A stretch of 64,000 nucleotides of DNA from Lichenostomus cassidix (GCA_008360975.2 CM039179.1:52558561-52622560), one strand, 5' to 3'. Positions 1 through 9,980 are shown, counted from the stretch's first letter. Made by a program: numbers and translations. The notes: generated by a model from the sequence alone, not told the origin.

Positions 1-20
1 CTGTGTGGTTGTGTTGACAG
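1..20 (+). other. PCDH9: Possible 3' splice site (acceptor) of the PCDH9 large exon
   Basis: The first 20 bases are T/G-rich and end in GACAG at position 20. This could be the end of the upstream intron, with the exon starting at 21. The pyrimidine tract is poor (many G), and only 20 bases of context are available, so the true exon boundary may lie upstream of the window. In that case these bases would simply be 5'UTR. Confidence 0.25.
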
Positions 21-154
21 TGATGTCTCCAAATAAGAAATGAGATGTAATGCATCCTGCAGTCCATGCATGCCTCCTCTTGCAAATCGCGCATCATTCC
101 TCTCTGGAAACCTTTAAGTCCTAAAATCCGTGAAAAGAGAATAAAAACATTATC
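21..154 (+). other. PCDH9: 5' leader of PCDH9 with multiple upstream ATGs
   Basis: Sequence between the possible acceptor and the start codon at 155. It contains ATGs at 23, 40, 45, 50, 66 and 70. ATG 23 opens a six-codon ORF ending at 43. ATG 45 is directly followed by TAA, making a start-stop element. ATG 40 opens a 25-codon ORF ending at 117, and ATG 70 lies in its frame. ATG 50 is in the main frame but stops at 122-124. ATG 66 opens a 32-codon ORF ending at 164, which overlaps the main start. The in-frame stop at 122-124 shows the main ORF cannot begin further upstream. Upstream ORFs of this kind commonly reduce translation of the main ORF, but that effect is inferred here. Confidence 0.7.
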
Positions 155-3100
155 ATGGACCTGAGGGATTTTTACCTGTTGGCCGCTTTGATTGCCTGTT
201 TAAGGCTGGATTCTGCTATAGCTCAAGAACTTATTTACACTATTAGAGAGGAGCTGCCTGAAAACGTACCCATAGGGAACATACCAAAGGACCTGAACAT
301 TTCTCATATCAATGCTGCCACAGGGACCAGTGCCAGCCTTGTCTACAGACTGGTGTCTAAAGCAGGGGACGCGCCTCTGGTCAAAGTGTCCAGTAACACG
401 GGGGAAATCTTTACAACATCTAACAGAATAGACAGAGAAAAACTATGTGCTGGAGCTTCCTATGCAGAAGAAAATGAGTGTTTCTTTGAACTTGAAGTGG
501 TGATTCTCCCCAATGACTTTTTTAGGCTGATCAAAATAAAAATCATTGTAAAGGATACTAATGACAATGCACCTATGTTTCCATCCCCTGTCATCAATAT
601 CTCCATCCCAGAAAACACTCTGATCAACAGTCGCTTTCCAATCCCATCAGCAACAGATCCTGACACAGGTTTCAATGGTGTGCAGCACTATGAGTTGTTG
701 AACGGGCAGAGTGTCTTTGGACTGGATATTGTAGAAACTCCAGAAGGGGAGAAATGGCCTCAGCTGATTGTGCAGCAGAACTTGGACAGAGAGCAAAAGG
801 ACACCTATGTGATGAAAATCAAAGTGGAGGATGGAGGTACCCCCCAGAAATCCAGCACAGCTATCCTGCAAGTCACAGTAAGTGATGTCAATGATAACAG
901 GCCAGTGTTTAAAGAGAGTCAAGTAGAGGTCCATATACCAGAGAATGCCCCTGTAGGCACCTCTGTAATTCAGCTTCATGCTACAGATGCTGATATAGGA
1001 AGCAATGCAGAAATCAGATATATTTTTGGTGCCCAAGTTGCCCCTGCAACCAAAAGATTTTTTGCTTTAAACAACACCACAGGGCTGATAACAGTTCAGA
1101 GGTCCTTAGATCGAGAAGAGACTGCTATTCACAAAGTGACAGTGCTGGCTAGTGATGGTAGCTCTACACCAGCCCGGGCAACTGTCACCATCAATGTCAC
1201 TGATGTAAATGATAACCCTCCTAACATAGACCTCAGGTACATAATAAGTCCCATCAATGGCACAGTGTACTTATCTGAGAAAGATCCCATCAATACAAAG
1301 ATTGCCCTAATTACAGTTTCAGATAAGGACACTGATGTGAATGGCAAAGTGATCTGTTTCATTGAGAGAGAAGTCCCCTTCCACTTGAAAGCAGTTTACG
1401 ACAACCAGTACTTGTTAGAGACCTCTTCCTTGTTGGACTATGAGGGCACCAAAGAATTCAGCTTTAAAATTGTGGCTTCTGATTCTGGCAAGCCCAGTTT
1501 GAACCAGACTGCCCTGGTAAGAGTTAAGCTAGAGGATGAAAATGACAACCCTCCGATTTTCAGCCAGCCTGTAATTGAGCTGTCAGTTTCTGAAAACAAC
1601 CGGCGTGGTCTATACTTAACAACTATTAGTGCCACAGATGAAGACAGTGGGAAAAATGCAGACATTGTTTATCAGCTTGGTCCTAATGCCTCCTTTTTCG
1701 ATCTGGATCGAAAGACAGGAGTTTTGACAGCCTCCAGAGTTTTTGACAGAGAAGAGCAGGAGCGTTTCATTTTCACTGTTACAGCCCGAGACAACGGCAC
1801 CCCTCCTTTGCAGAGTCAAGCAGCTGTAATTGTTACTGTGTTGGACGAAAATGACAACAGTCCCAAGTTTACTCATAATCATTTCCAGTTTTTTGTATCA
1901 GAGAACTTACCAAAGTATAGCACCGTGGGGGTGATCACAGTGACCGATGCAGATGCCGGGGAAAATAAAGCAGTGACCCTTTCCATCCTGAATGACAATG
2001 AAAACTTTGTGCTGGATCCATACTCTGGAGTTATAAAGTCCAATGTTTCTTTTGATCGAGAGCAGCAGAGCTCTTACACCTTTGATGTTAAGGCAGTGGA
2101 TGGAGGGCAACCTCCTCGCTCTTCTACAGCGAAAGTAACCATAAACGTGATGGATGTTAACGATAACAGTCCTGTTGTCATCTACCCACCTTCTAATACT
2201 TCTTTTAAGCTGGTGCCACTCTCAGCAATTCCAGGATCAGTGGTCGCCGAAGTCTTTGCTGTGGATATAGACACGGGCATGAATGCTGAGCTGAAGTACA
2301 CGATTGTAAGCGGCAATAACAAGGGTTTGTTTCGGATTGATCCAGTGACAGGTAATATCACTCTGGAAGAAAAACCAACTCCTAATGACGTGGGGCTGCA
2401 TCGCTTAGTTGTCAACATAAGTGATTTGGGTTATCCCAAATCCCTGCATACTCTTGTGCTTGTATTTTTATATGTAAATGATACTGCTGGAAATGCCTCA
2501 TACATTTATGACTTGATACGCAGGACTATGGAAACACCTTTGGATCGGAACATAGGGGACAGTAGCCAACCCTACCAAAATGAGGACTATCTCACGATCA
2601 TGATCGCCATTGTGGCAGGTGCCATGGTTGTCATAGTGGTGATATTTGTCACAGTTCTTGTTCGCTGTCGACATGCATCCAGATTCAAAGCTGCCCAGAG
2701 GAGCAAGCAAGGTGCTGAGTGGATGTCTCCCAATCAGGAGAACAAGCAAAACAAGAAAAAGAAAAGGAAGAAAAGGAAATCTCCAAAGAGCTCCCTTTTG
2801 AACTTTGTGACCATTGAGGAGTCCAAACCTGATGATGCAGTTCATGAACCTATCAACGGGACAATAAGCCTTCCAGCAGAGTTGGAGGAGCAAAGTATAG
2901 GAAGATTTGATTGGGGCACAGCACCACCAACAACCTTTAAGCCTAACAGTCCTGATCTTGCCAAGCATTACAAATCTGCCTCTCCGCAGTCTGCTTTTCA
3001 TCTCAAACCTGACACTCCAGTTTCCGTGAAAAAGCACCATGTGATTCAGGAACTCCCGTTGGACAACACCTTTGTTGGTGGTTGTGACACCCTTTCCAAA

Positions 3101-3190
3101 CGCTCTTCCACTAGTTCAGATCACTTCAGTGCCTCAGAGTGCAGTTCCCAAGGAGGCTTCAAGACAAAGGGCCCCTTACACACCAGACAG
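155..3190 (+). CDS. PCDH9: Protocadherin-9, large cadherin-repeat exon (residues 1-1012, C-terminus outside window)
   Basis: Homophilic, calcium-dependent adhesion receptor of the delta-1 protocadherin family, mainly neuronal, at the plasma membrane. I recognise the sequence as PCDH9 by near-identity to the mammalian protein as remembered. Residues 1-23 form a signal peptide (cleavage likely after AIA). Seven cadherin repeats follow, and the first six end in calcium-binding DxNDN motifs at residues 134-138, 244-248, 350-354, 461-465, 564-568 and 667-671. EC7 ends near 776 without that motif. Cys98 and Cys109 bracket a loop in EC1. Many N-glycosylation sequons (NIS, NVT, NGT, NAS) lie in the ectodomain. 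The membrane helix is about 813-836, followed by R837 and a Lys/Arg cluster at 867-875. The start ATG has A at -3 and G at +4. The exon ends in phase 0 at CAG before GTAAAC. The family protein is about 1200-1240 residues, so about 200 C-terminal residues, including the PP1-binding-type motif of delta-1 tails, lie on downstream exons not seen here. Confidence 0.97.
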
Positions 3191-3196
3191 GTAAAC
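3191..3196 (+). other. PCDH9: 5' splice site (donor) of the PCDH9 large exon
   Basis: CAG followed by GTAAAC. Residue Q1012 ends the exon in phase 0, which is where homology to PCDH9 as I know it breaks off. The donor has A, not G, at intron position +5 counted in the GTAAGT consensus, so it is somewhat weaker than ideal. That would be compatible with partial read-through. Confidence 0.85.
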
Positions 3197-3253
3197 GAGC
3201 ACTTTTACTGGTCTATAAGTACTGCATACAAGTGCCCGATCAACCAGTATTAA
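3191..3253 (+). CDS. PCDH9: Alternative read-through C-terminus of PCDH9 (20 codons plus stop)
   Basis: If the donor at 3191 is not used, the reading frame continues for 20 residues (starting VNEHFYW and ending PINQY) to a TAA at 3251-3253. This would make a 1032-residue protein with a truncated cytoplasmic tail. Short-tailed isoforms made by reading through the end of the large exon are, from memory, known for related delta-1 protocadherins such as PCDH7 and PCDH1. Support here is the open frame, a following 3'UTR-like stretch and a well-formed poly(A) signal at 4207. An open frame of 20 codons alone is not strong evidence, so the isoform remains a proposal. Confidence 0.45.
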   Translation, partial: VNEHFYWSISTAYKCPINQY

Positions 3254-3336
3254 AAGTGCCACTGTGTTGTGGGTTGTTTTTTTTATTTTGTTGTTGTTTG
3301 TTTCATTCTAATTTAATTTAGTTAACACTATGGGGG

Positions 3337-3397
3337 GAACAAAAAAAAAACAAACCAAACTGAACGCCAAAACAAGAACAAACAGACAAACAAAAAC
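3337..3397 (+). repeat. A/C-rich low-complexity tract
   Basis: Run of A10 followed by irregular CAAA, CCAAA and ACAAAC units. It is one of several similar tracts in the window (12414, 22374, 39832 and 44041 on this strand; G/T versions at 6351, 22583 and 61861). Confidence 0.8.
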
Positions 3398-3998
3398 TTT
3401 GACCCCTTTATCATTTACCTGGGGCCTAACCATGCATTTGCAAAATGCCTCTGATACTTTGGGTTTTGAAGAGCACTGATTGTTAGAGGACTGCTATGCC
3501 TCCGTGCACGTGCACATAGATGTGCATAAACACAACTGAAAAAAAAGACTTTTTTTTTTTTCTCCCCAGTATTTAACTGTCCAAATGTAAAAGTTATTGG
3601 AGAACTGTTTCCTTATGTGCTAAATCTCAGTCAGAAATTTGACTGTTTCAAGACTGAAGGGATATGTACATTGTTTCAAATTTCAAAGTGAGTTGGCTTG
3701 AATTTCTTTTCCAGTTCAAGCTGATTTGGAACCTCTCTAAGTTAGTGTTACTAAAAGGGTTAATTTTTTTCCCTAACGAAGACAGCCAAATTTCCAAGCT
3801 ACTGCATCAGTGAAGCACGTGGTTTATTGGTAGGATATAACTAAGCCATACGTAAGTCTTCCTCTTGTTTGAGTTCAACATGAATTTGTTGTAATAGATG
3901 AAAGTTGGTATCGCATAGACAGTTTGCTGTGTATTTTAAAAAATGGCCAAAGCATACTTTTGAAAGGAATGCGTTCTCTGAATACATCTGAATTATGC

Positions 3999-4029
3999 AG
4001 GAAAAAGAAAAGAAAAAAAAAAAAAAAAA
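3999..4029 (+). repeat. A-rich homopolymer tract
   Basis: GGAAAAAGAAAAG followed by an uninterrupted run of about 18 A. It is a slippage-prone simple repeat and could cause internal oligo-dT priming in cDNA libraries. Confidence 0.85.
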
Positions 4030-4206
4030 GTCAGTCCATTGTAAATATTTTCTCATCTTAGTAATGCATAAGTGATCTGACATAGCTCATTTTAAACTGT
4101 GAAACACGCCATATGAAGAGGGATTAGGAGGCTGAGAGACTCATATTTCAACCAAATCCAGCATTAGGGTTTTTTTTTTTTTCCTTAGCTCTAATAATTC
4201 CTTGCT

Positions 4207-4212
4207 AATAAA
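4207..4212 (+). terminator. PCDH9: Canonical poly(A) signal AATAAA upstream of the CpG island
   Basis: AATAAA at 4207-4212 is followed 10-35 bases later by a U/GU-rich stretch (GGTGCTGTC then TTAATTTATTTT), the usual arrangement of a cleavage site and its downstream element. It is the first canonical hexamer I see after the read-through stop at 3253, and it sits right before the GC-rich island. Cleavage is expected near 4225-4235. Confidence 0.5.
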
Positions 4213-4273
4213 GATTTAAACGCGGTGCTGTCTTAATTTATTTTCCGGGCGCTCGTCTGCGGGCGCCGCGGGA

Positions 4274-4288
4274 GCGCGCGCGCGCGCG
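4274..4288. repeat. (CG)n dinucleotide repeat
   Basis: Uninterrupted alternating GC run of about seven units inside the CpG island. It can adopt Z-form and is a methylation-sensitive, mutation-prone tract. Confidence 0.8.
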
Positions 4289-4372
4289 GCCCGTAGATGG
4301 CGCCAAGGCACCGCGCGGCGCGCGCTGGCCCCGCGCCAGCCCTGCGGAGGCTGAGGGAGCTGAGGGAGCTGC

Positions 4373-4416
4373 GGGCCGGGGGCGGGGAGCGCGGGCGGGG
4401 AGCGCCGGGCCGGGCG
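4373..4416 (+). other. Potential G-quadruplex cluster in the CpG island
   Basis: Seven runs of three to five G separated by spacers of one to four bases lie on the + strand. This satisfies the classical four-run quadruplex pattern more than once. It would be in the 5' part of any transcript started in the island. Confidence 0.6.
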
Positions 4417-4559
4417 GCCTGCCGGCATGCCGGCGCTCCAAAGAGCCTCTGGTTAAGCGTGCGGCTTCGCGGGGAGGCTTCCTCGGTGCTCCGCCGGCCG
4501 CGGAGGCTCGGCCGGTGCTGGGAGTCGAGTCCGTGCTCCTTGCGGGCGCTGCACCCTCC

Positions 4560-4962
4560 GAGTGATAGCGATTTGTGTGAATTTATTAGGGATGTGGATC
4601 CTAGGGAACCGAGTGAGACACATTTAGGCTTGTCTTCGCGAAAAGATTTTGACAGTCGCCAAGTTTAGGATAAAGTCATCCTCTTGCTGTTGCATTAGCC
4701 TTATCTGAGATGAATGTGCCGCTCCCAGAACTGAGTCTTGACTTTGGGTGTCTGTAAGGTGTCACACTAACGAGATGCTAAGAATAAAACGAGCACTTTG
4801 GAGGCAGTTCTGCTACAGTAACTGCTCTGAAACAACTCCTTCGTACAACGAGACAGAGAAAACACCACAGAAGAATCTCACAAACCCTTAGTCTCTCTAA
4901 GGGACTTTAAAGAAGGGTATACTCCCCAAGCCATCTCACAGCATCGTGCCCATAATGTCAGG
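4560..4962 (+). ncRNA. Candidate alternative first exon ending at a strong donor (GTAAGT at 4963)
   Basis: This segment follows the CpG island, still has scattered CpGs, and ends at TCAGG followed by GTAAGT, the best donor match seen near the gene. A CpG island followed within about 400-700 bases by such a donor is the usual layout of a first exon. An ATG at 4955 sits just before the donor and would leave phase 2, which does not match the phase-0 junction of the PCDH9 large exon. A weaker donor-like GTAAGG lies near 4754. A 123-codon ORF at 4297-4668 is Arg/Ala-rich from base composition and is not supported as a gene. The start of the exon is not defined; it could be an lncRNA or an alternative PCDH9 leader. 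Confidence 0.4.
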
Positions 4963-6350
4963 GTAAGTTAAAAAAGAATTGATTTAAACAACACCCAAGA
5001 AATTTATAGGAGAGCTCTGCATAATCTGTGCTTGTTCATCTGAAGTTTTCTCCTCAGTTTTGATTGCAAAATGTAATCCCTCCAAACCACACATTACTTT
5101 TCTGTTCTGAGATTATTTTAATTTAAACTTAAATTAGCTTTCCAAACTTTATTAGGGAACTCAGACTTAACTCCCTGTCCTATCTAGAGGCAGTTGGGAT
5201 GCCCAGAATTTTTTACCTGACGGAATATGTAAGCTCTGCTTGGTGAAATTGAACATGAGGGGAAAAAATCTCCCACACCCAAACAAAAACAACTGGCAGT
5301 ATTTTCAGAGTTACCTGTGTTCATTACATTAAATACACTGGTGTCCATTTAATAATACCTGTAATTAAAACTATATATGGACCTGATTCAAATTTCACTG
5401 AGGTCTCAGTGTATCTTTTTTGAAGTCAGCAAATACTCATGATTTGGATTGCTCCCTGTAAAACTGTATCATTATACATAAATGAAAATGCAATTCTTTC
5501 TTGGGTAGACAGCTACCTAAACTGAGTTTGTATGTTTTTAGTCTGTGGGGAATGAGATATTGTCTTTTTGGTTTATTCTCCCAGTGATGAGTGTTACCAG
5601 ATGTAACCTCTTTATGCTTCCTTGTCAATTTTGGCTGGAGTAGTATAACCAGAAATGGTAGCAATCAACAACAATCTTCCTATTCTTCTGTATGAAATTC
5701 CTGAAATTAGGATGCAGCTTAGCTAATATTCATTAGCATAGGAGTGAAATACACTATCATAGGTCTTTTTTTTTCAGATTTGTGATAAAGCATGGCCTTT
5801 AAGCAAAGTATTCATATTTAAAAATTTTACTGAATAGTAGAATGTGCTAATGCCACAGCATCTGAAAAAAAAATTTTAAAATTCCTTTAGGAAGAGATAC
5901 TTTGTTTTGTGCCATTGTACTGTTTCCTTCAGGTTTAACATAACTAATTTCTCTGCTTCTTAAGTTACCTATATATTCAGTAACTTGTCTTGGTGTGTTT
6001 TGTAAAGAGCATGGGAATTGTTGAGGAGGATGTTAAGATAGGGAAAGATGAAATATAGGGTAAATATATATCAAAGAAATACTAGCATCCTCCACCTTTA
6101 CTTACAGTTTCTTTTAGTCCAAGGTAAACACACACACAGTGTGTCTTGCAGATAGATTAATATTAGGAAACAGCTGAGAACTAAGTCAGCACTTGGACTT
6201 CAGTCAAGCAAAATCCTGTTACTTTTGATGGGCATGTGGCCCTAGAAATCTGTTTGAACTGGGTCCTAAGTCAAAAAGCTTTTAGAATTAAAAAATATAT
6301 TGTTCAGTAAAAAATTCTAAAGTTTTAGGGAGTTTGGGAGGGGGGACAGG

Positions 6351-6404
6351 GTGGTTTGTTTGGGTTTTTTTGTTGTTGGTTTTCTTGGGGGATTTTTTTG
6401 TGGG
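6351..6404 (+). repeat. G/T-rich low-complexity tract
   Basis: Irregular GGTTTG, GTTTTTTT and TTGTTG units. It is the reverse-complement type of the A/C-rich tracts elsewhere in the window. Confidence 0.7.
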
Positions 6405-7679
6405 CAGTTTCTGTGCAATCATCAATAAATTTAGTGGAAGTTCTGTGGTTAAGTCTTTATACTTGACTTTGAATTGTACAGACTGATGTTTCACAAGTAC
6501 CCAGTATGAAAACCAAAGCCTCCTTCAAGTGCCTATCTTGCAGTAAACCTGGTGGATGCTCTGAAAAGAGCATTTTTGAATACTTGAACTTGGGATTGTT
6601 CTAAATGCTAATTCGCGTAATTAGGAATATGGAAAGGATGTTGCACACCACCAGCTTATATAGCTACGCTTCCAAAATCAGTGTTATGACTCATAAAGAA
6701 TACTGAAATCTATGCAGGCTTCTCAATCAGTGTTCTTTTCAGTATTTGATTGAACTTTAAAATGCGCTTCAAATTAGTAAGTCATTACACCAAACAGCTA
6801 CATAGAAATACAGCAGAAGACGACATGTTGTATTCTTCTATGTGAAAGACCTCTTTTGAAAAGCAAATAAACAGACAAAAACTCCTACTCAATGTCATTA
6901 GATTAACAATAGATTAAATAATAAAAGAAATTAGGGCCAATTTACTGTGGTTATCCCAATTTTAAATTATAACAACTTCATTTAATCAGATTTAAAGCAC
7001 AGCAGTGACAAATAACACAGGTTTAAAAGTATATATCAGTATAGGTTATGGGCAAAACCTTCAGTCTTCATTCCTAATCAAAATGTATTTAGGCATGTGC
7101 TTAACTTTCATTTAATGTGGTAGGACTGAAGCAGATCCTTAGAGTCCAAGTCACTTGAGATGTCTTCAAGAAAGAGTTGTAAGCACACTTCAAGCACTTT
7201 TCTGAATCAAGATAATAATTTAGAAATTTTGAAAATGTGCACAGTTGTGGTAGATTCAGGAAAGCTGAATAGATGTCAACATTGTCCTTGTATTTCTGTG
7301 CTCTAGTGACAGAAATTAAGGATTTGGGGCTTGAATGACACATTAGATACATTCCATACTAAAGTATATTTTTAATCTTAAAGTCAATAGCATAAGCTCT
7401 GTGGAGGTTGCTTTATTCCTTTTTCAGTCAATGGACTTCTTGCCTGATCAAGGAGCAAGTAGCCAGGCTCCTGCTGATCAATGCACATCACTTAAGCTTT
7501 ATGTGGCAAATGTAATTGATGTTATCTTGCTCTGGAGCGTTTAAATTTATAAGTTTGGAGTTTATGTAAGAGAAAAGAAAAGCTGAAAACATTAATGACT
7601 CTTAATTTGATACGCTGAGAGTGGCAATTTCAAGGTGCATAAGTTGATGGAAATCTGCATTGGAACAGCAGTGCAGAGC

Positions 7680-7697
7680 TTACGTCACCTGCAAATA
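7680..7697 (+). promoter_or_regulatory. Composite CRE / E-box / POU motif cluster
   Basis: TTACGTCA (CRE-type, 7680-7687) overlaps CACCTG (E-box, 7686-7691), which overlaps TGCAAATA (POU/octamer-like). These three motif classes are bound by CREB/ATF, bHLH and POU factors. The surrounding 300 bases also hold homeodomain-like TAATTGAT and CACTTAA sequences. Enhancer activity is inferred; CpG is rare in this intron, so an intact CRE stands out. Confidence 0.3.
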
Positions 7698-9943
7698 TTA
7701 AAATTCTGTAACCATAGCATTCCACAATTCTGCGTGCAGTATTATTTTTAGTGGCCTTGTTTCATCACTTAGTATAAATAAAAAATACATACATTCTTTT
7801 GTATGCTTAATTTGGTTTATGTGTTAGCATGGATATTAGTCTTGGTTGAGGACTAGTCATCTGGAAAAAATGTGTCTGCATGTAAAATTCAGTTGTTTTC
7901 TGGTTCTGTATATTTATATATCTATACTAAAATATTAGAAATTGTGATAATGTACAGTGTATTTTTTCTATTGTTGTATAACTGAAAAATAGGTTAACAA
8001 ATTTTGCTTGACTGTCTAAAGAAATTCAGCTTTGAGCTGAGACCAAGCATGGAAAATTTCAGCTGAAAAGAAGAATTTTTCAGAAAGTTAAGAGCATGTG
8101 AAAACTGGGGGTTATAATGGAAATCTGAACATAACCCTAAGCTATAATACCATTTTCAATAGTGACAGTAGACATGCTACACTAGAGTAGGGAACATTTT
8201 GTGTATACAGATCAGACAGTAAAAGGTTAGTAATCTTCATTTCTCTTTAAACATTTCCTGTGCAAAAGATTCTTATCAGAATCACTGGAGTCTCATCTGT
8301 CCGGAATATCCAAAGCCAAAGTTTCACATATGCTAAGAAATTTGTGCCACACACGTGAGTGAGAACTGGATCTTGAGAGTTTGAGGCTATTGGAATTTCA
8401 TGATAATGTTCTTTTTTATATAGAAACAAGGGAGAATCTTTTTAGTTTCCATTTCAGATTTTCACTTCCAAAGAATCTCTTCTTCTAGCACAGCAAAACC
8501 ATATCAGCCACACTTTATTGACAGCAATTTTATTGTAGCTAGAGGCTTACAGTAAGCTGTTTATTGCTGTTCCCTAACGCGGTTGACAGCAATTGGGGAA
8601 TTAATTTTCTTGCCCCTGATGTGCTTTCTTGGGTATAAACAACAGATGTTAAAGATATGAAAACTGTGACCCATTTACATTCAGCAACTCTTTATGGGCA
8701 CAGTCCACCTGTCTGAAGTGCAGGTTTCAAGTCCTGAGTAATTTTGCTTCATCAGTTCTAGGATTCTTACTTTTGCAATAGAATTGTTTATCTTCATAAA
8801 TACTGTCCAGGGGCCAGATGCCTAATGCCTATGGATGGATCCTCATCTAGGCAATTTCTGTTCAAGAATAGCTGGGTTCAAGTTTAATTTCATTCAGGAC
8901 ATGCTGTATGTTCTTGCTCTACCATTTAATGGCATTGAACATATAGGATTTAACTGACAAAATAGACATATAGTTTTCTGAAAGATCTAACAGGGATTAC
9001 AGGTGATACCAGGATTTTTGGTATCACTTCTTTCACAGAACATTGTGGTGGTCTGTAAAATCTATACTCATAATTTTCCTCAGTTGCTACTCAAGTACAG
9101 CCATCTCATGTACATTCTGTAATGTCCATGTCTTTGCTGAAGTAAAAAACATACATAGAATCATGTAATACTTTTTTCTTCTTTTGTTGCTTCTTTTTCT
9201 TTCCAGCCTGTGATGTGGGTGCTTAATCAGTTCATTTGTTATTTACATGAGATAACATTCCATTCAGTGGAAAGATTTCCCAGACTGTAGATAAGAGATG
9301 AATGGATGCTATCATATTTTACTGAAGTGGGGGGGGAGAGCATCTTTTGTTCGTTTCTACTGGCATCTTTTAGAAAGACTTTTGCTACATAAGGGGCTTT
9401 AGCATCTTACCTGAGATTTTAAGTGCTAGTCTAGACATGCATGTTAAGTGTTCCCTTATAATTAAAATACCATACAAAAAAAGTTCCTCCTAATGGGAGT
9501 TGCAATAATTTTCTTGTAATGGATTATTTTCTAGTGAGCTATAAACTCTCTCTTGAAGCAGAAATAGCTATTTCTGTCAGAAAACACCTTAAATTGTATA
9601 TCGCTACTTTTTCATTGGCTATGAAATTGTGAAAATGTGAAATAAAAATATTAATTGTTTTGAATAGCAACATCATTGTAGCCATAAAAACCCTCATGTA
9701 TATTATTCTTGAGACCACTGAGTTTCAGGAAAACATAAAGGCCACTACAATTTTGGTACAAAATTCATGTTGATCATGCTAAAATTATCTGGACTTTCAA
9801 TCTTGGAATGATTCAGCCTTCATTCCCAATTTAATTTTCGAGTTTTGTGTATATTATGAATTATATGTGATAATACAGAGAAAGGTAGTTAAAAATCTGA
9901 TTTGTAGTCATACTGGGATGTCTAAATCGTACCAGTCTCAAAA

Positions 9944-9980
9944 TATTCTTTTATTCTTCTTTCTTTTGCAGCAAGTGAGT
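9944..9980 (+). other. Strong intronic splice acceptor immediately followed by a donor-like GTGAGT
   Basis: A nearly uninterrupted pyrimidine tract (T/C-rich from about 9946) ends in TTTTGCAG at 9971. After only three bases (CAA) comes GTGAGT at 9975-9980. This is close to, but not exactly, the acceptor-donor juxtaposition of a recursive splice site. It may equally be a cryptic acceptor. Confidence 0.3.

Larger units (their letters stand above)
3254..4235 (+). other. PCDH9: Candidate 3'UTR of the PCDH9 read-through isoform
   Basis: About 980 bases of AU-rich sequence between the read-through stop and a CpG island. It includes an A/C-rich low-complexity tract (3337-3397), a poly-T run near 3550, an A-rich run near 4003-4029 and a poly-T run near 4170. 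I found no AATAAA in it before 4207. If the exon donor is used, this is simply the first kilobase of the next intron. Confidence 0.45.
4236..4560. promoter_or_regulatory. Intronic CpG island, likely internal (possibly bidirectional) promoter
   Basis: The sequence switches abruptly from AT-rich to very GC-rich with dozens of CpG dinucleotides, including a (CG)n run at 4274-4288, many GGGCGG-type boxes and G-runs. CpG density fades gradually to about 4860. The rest of the window is CpG-poor. CpG islands of this kind normally mark promoters or poised developmental regulatory elements. On the + strand it leads to a strong splice donor at 4963. On the - strand a donor-like CCAG/GTAAAT lies at 3419/3418, so divergent transcription is possible. 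A TATA box is not obvious. Whether the product is coding or non-coding cannot be told from the sequence. Confidence 0.65.
4963..9943 (+). other. Intronic sequence, no gene recognised
   Basis: AT-rich non-coding sequence with stop codons in all frames and no ORF resembling a known protein. It holds a G/T-rich tract (6351-6404), short stretches resembling an ancient repeat (about 5379-5411 and 6183-6270), a short CA repeat running into GTGTGT near 6128, a motif-dense patch near 7420-7720, and a G8 run near 9330. Otherwise I see nothing that can be named. Confidence 0.8.

Noticed and set aside
140..145. AATAAA just upstream of the PCDH9 start codon
   Set aside because: It lies in the 5' leader, and the downstream sequence is coding without a GU-rich element, so use as a poly(A) signal is unlikely.
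2498..3040. A 180-codon minus-strand ORF opposite the PCDH9 exon, and other shorter antisense ORFs across 460-2418
   Set aside because: They are shadows of the conserved coding strand with no domain and no promoter or start context.
4297..4668. A 123-codon ORF starting in the CpG island
   Set aside because: It is Arg/Ala/Gly-rich, mirrors the GC composition, overlaps minus-strand ORFs of the same kind, has no recognisable domain, and ends without relation to the donor at 4963.
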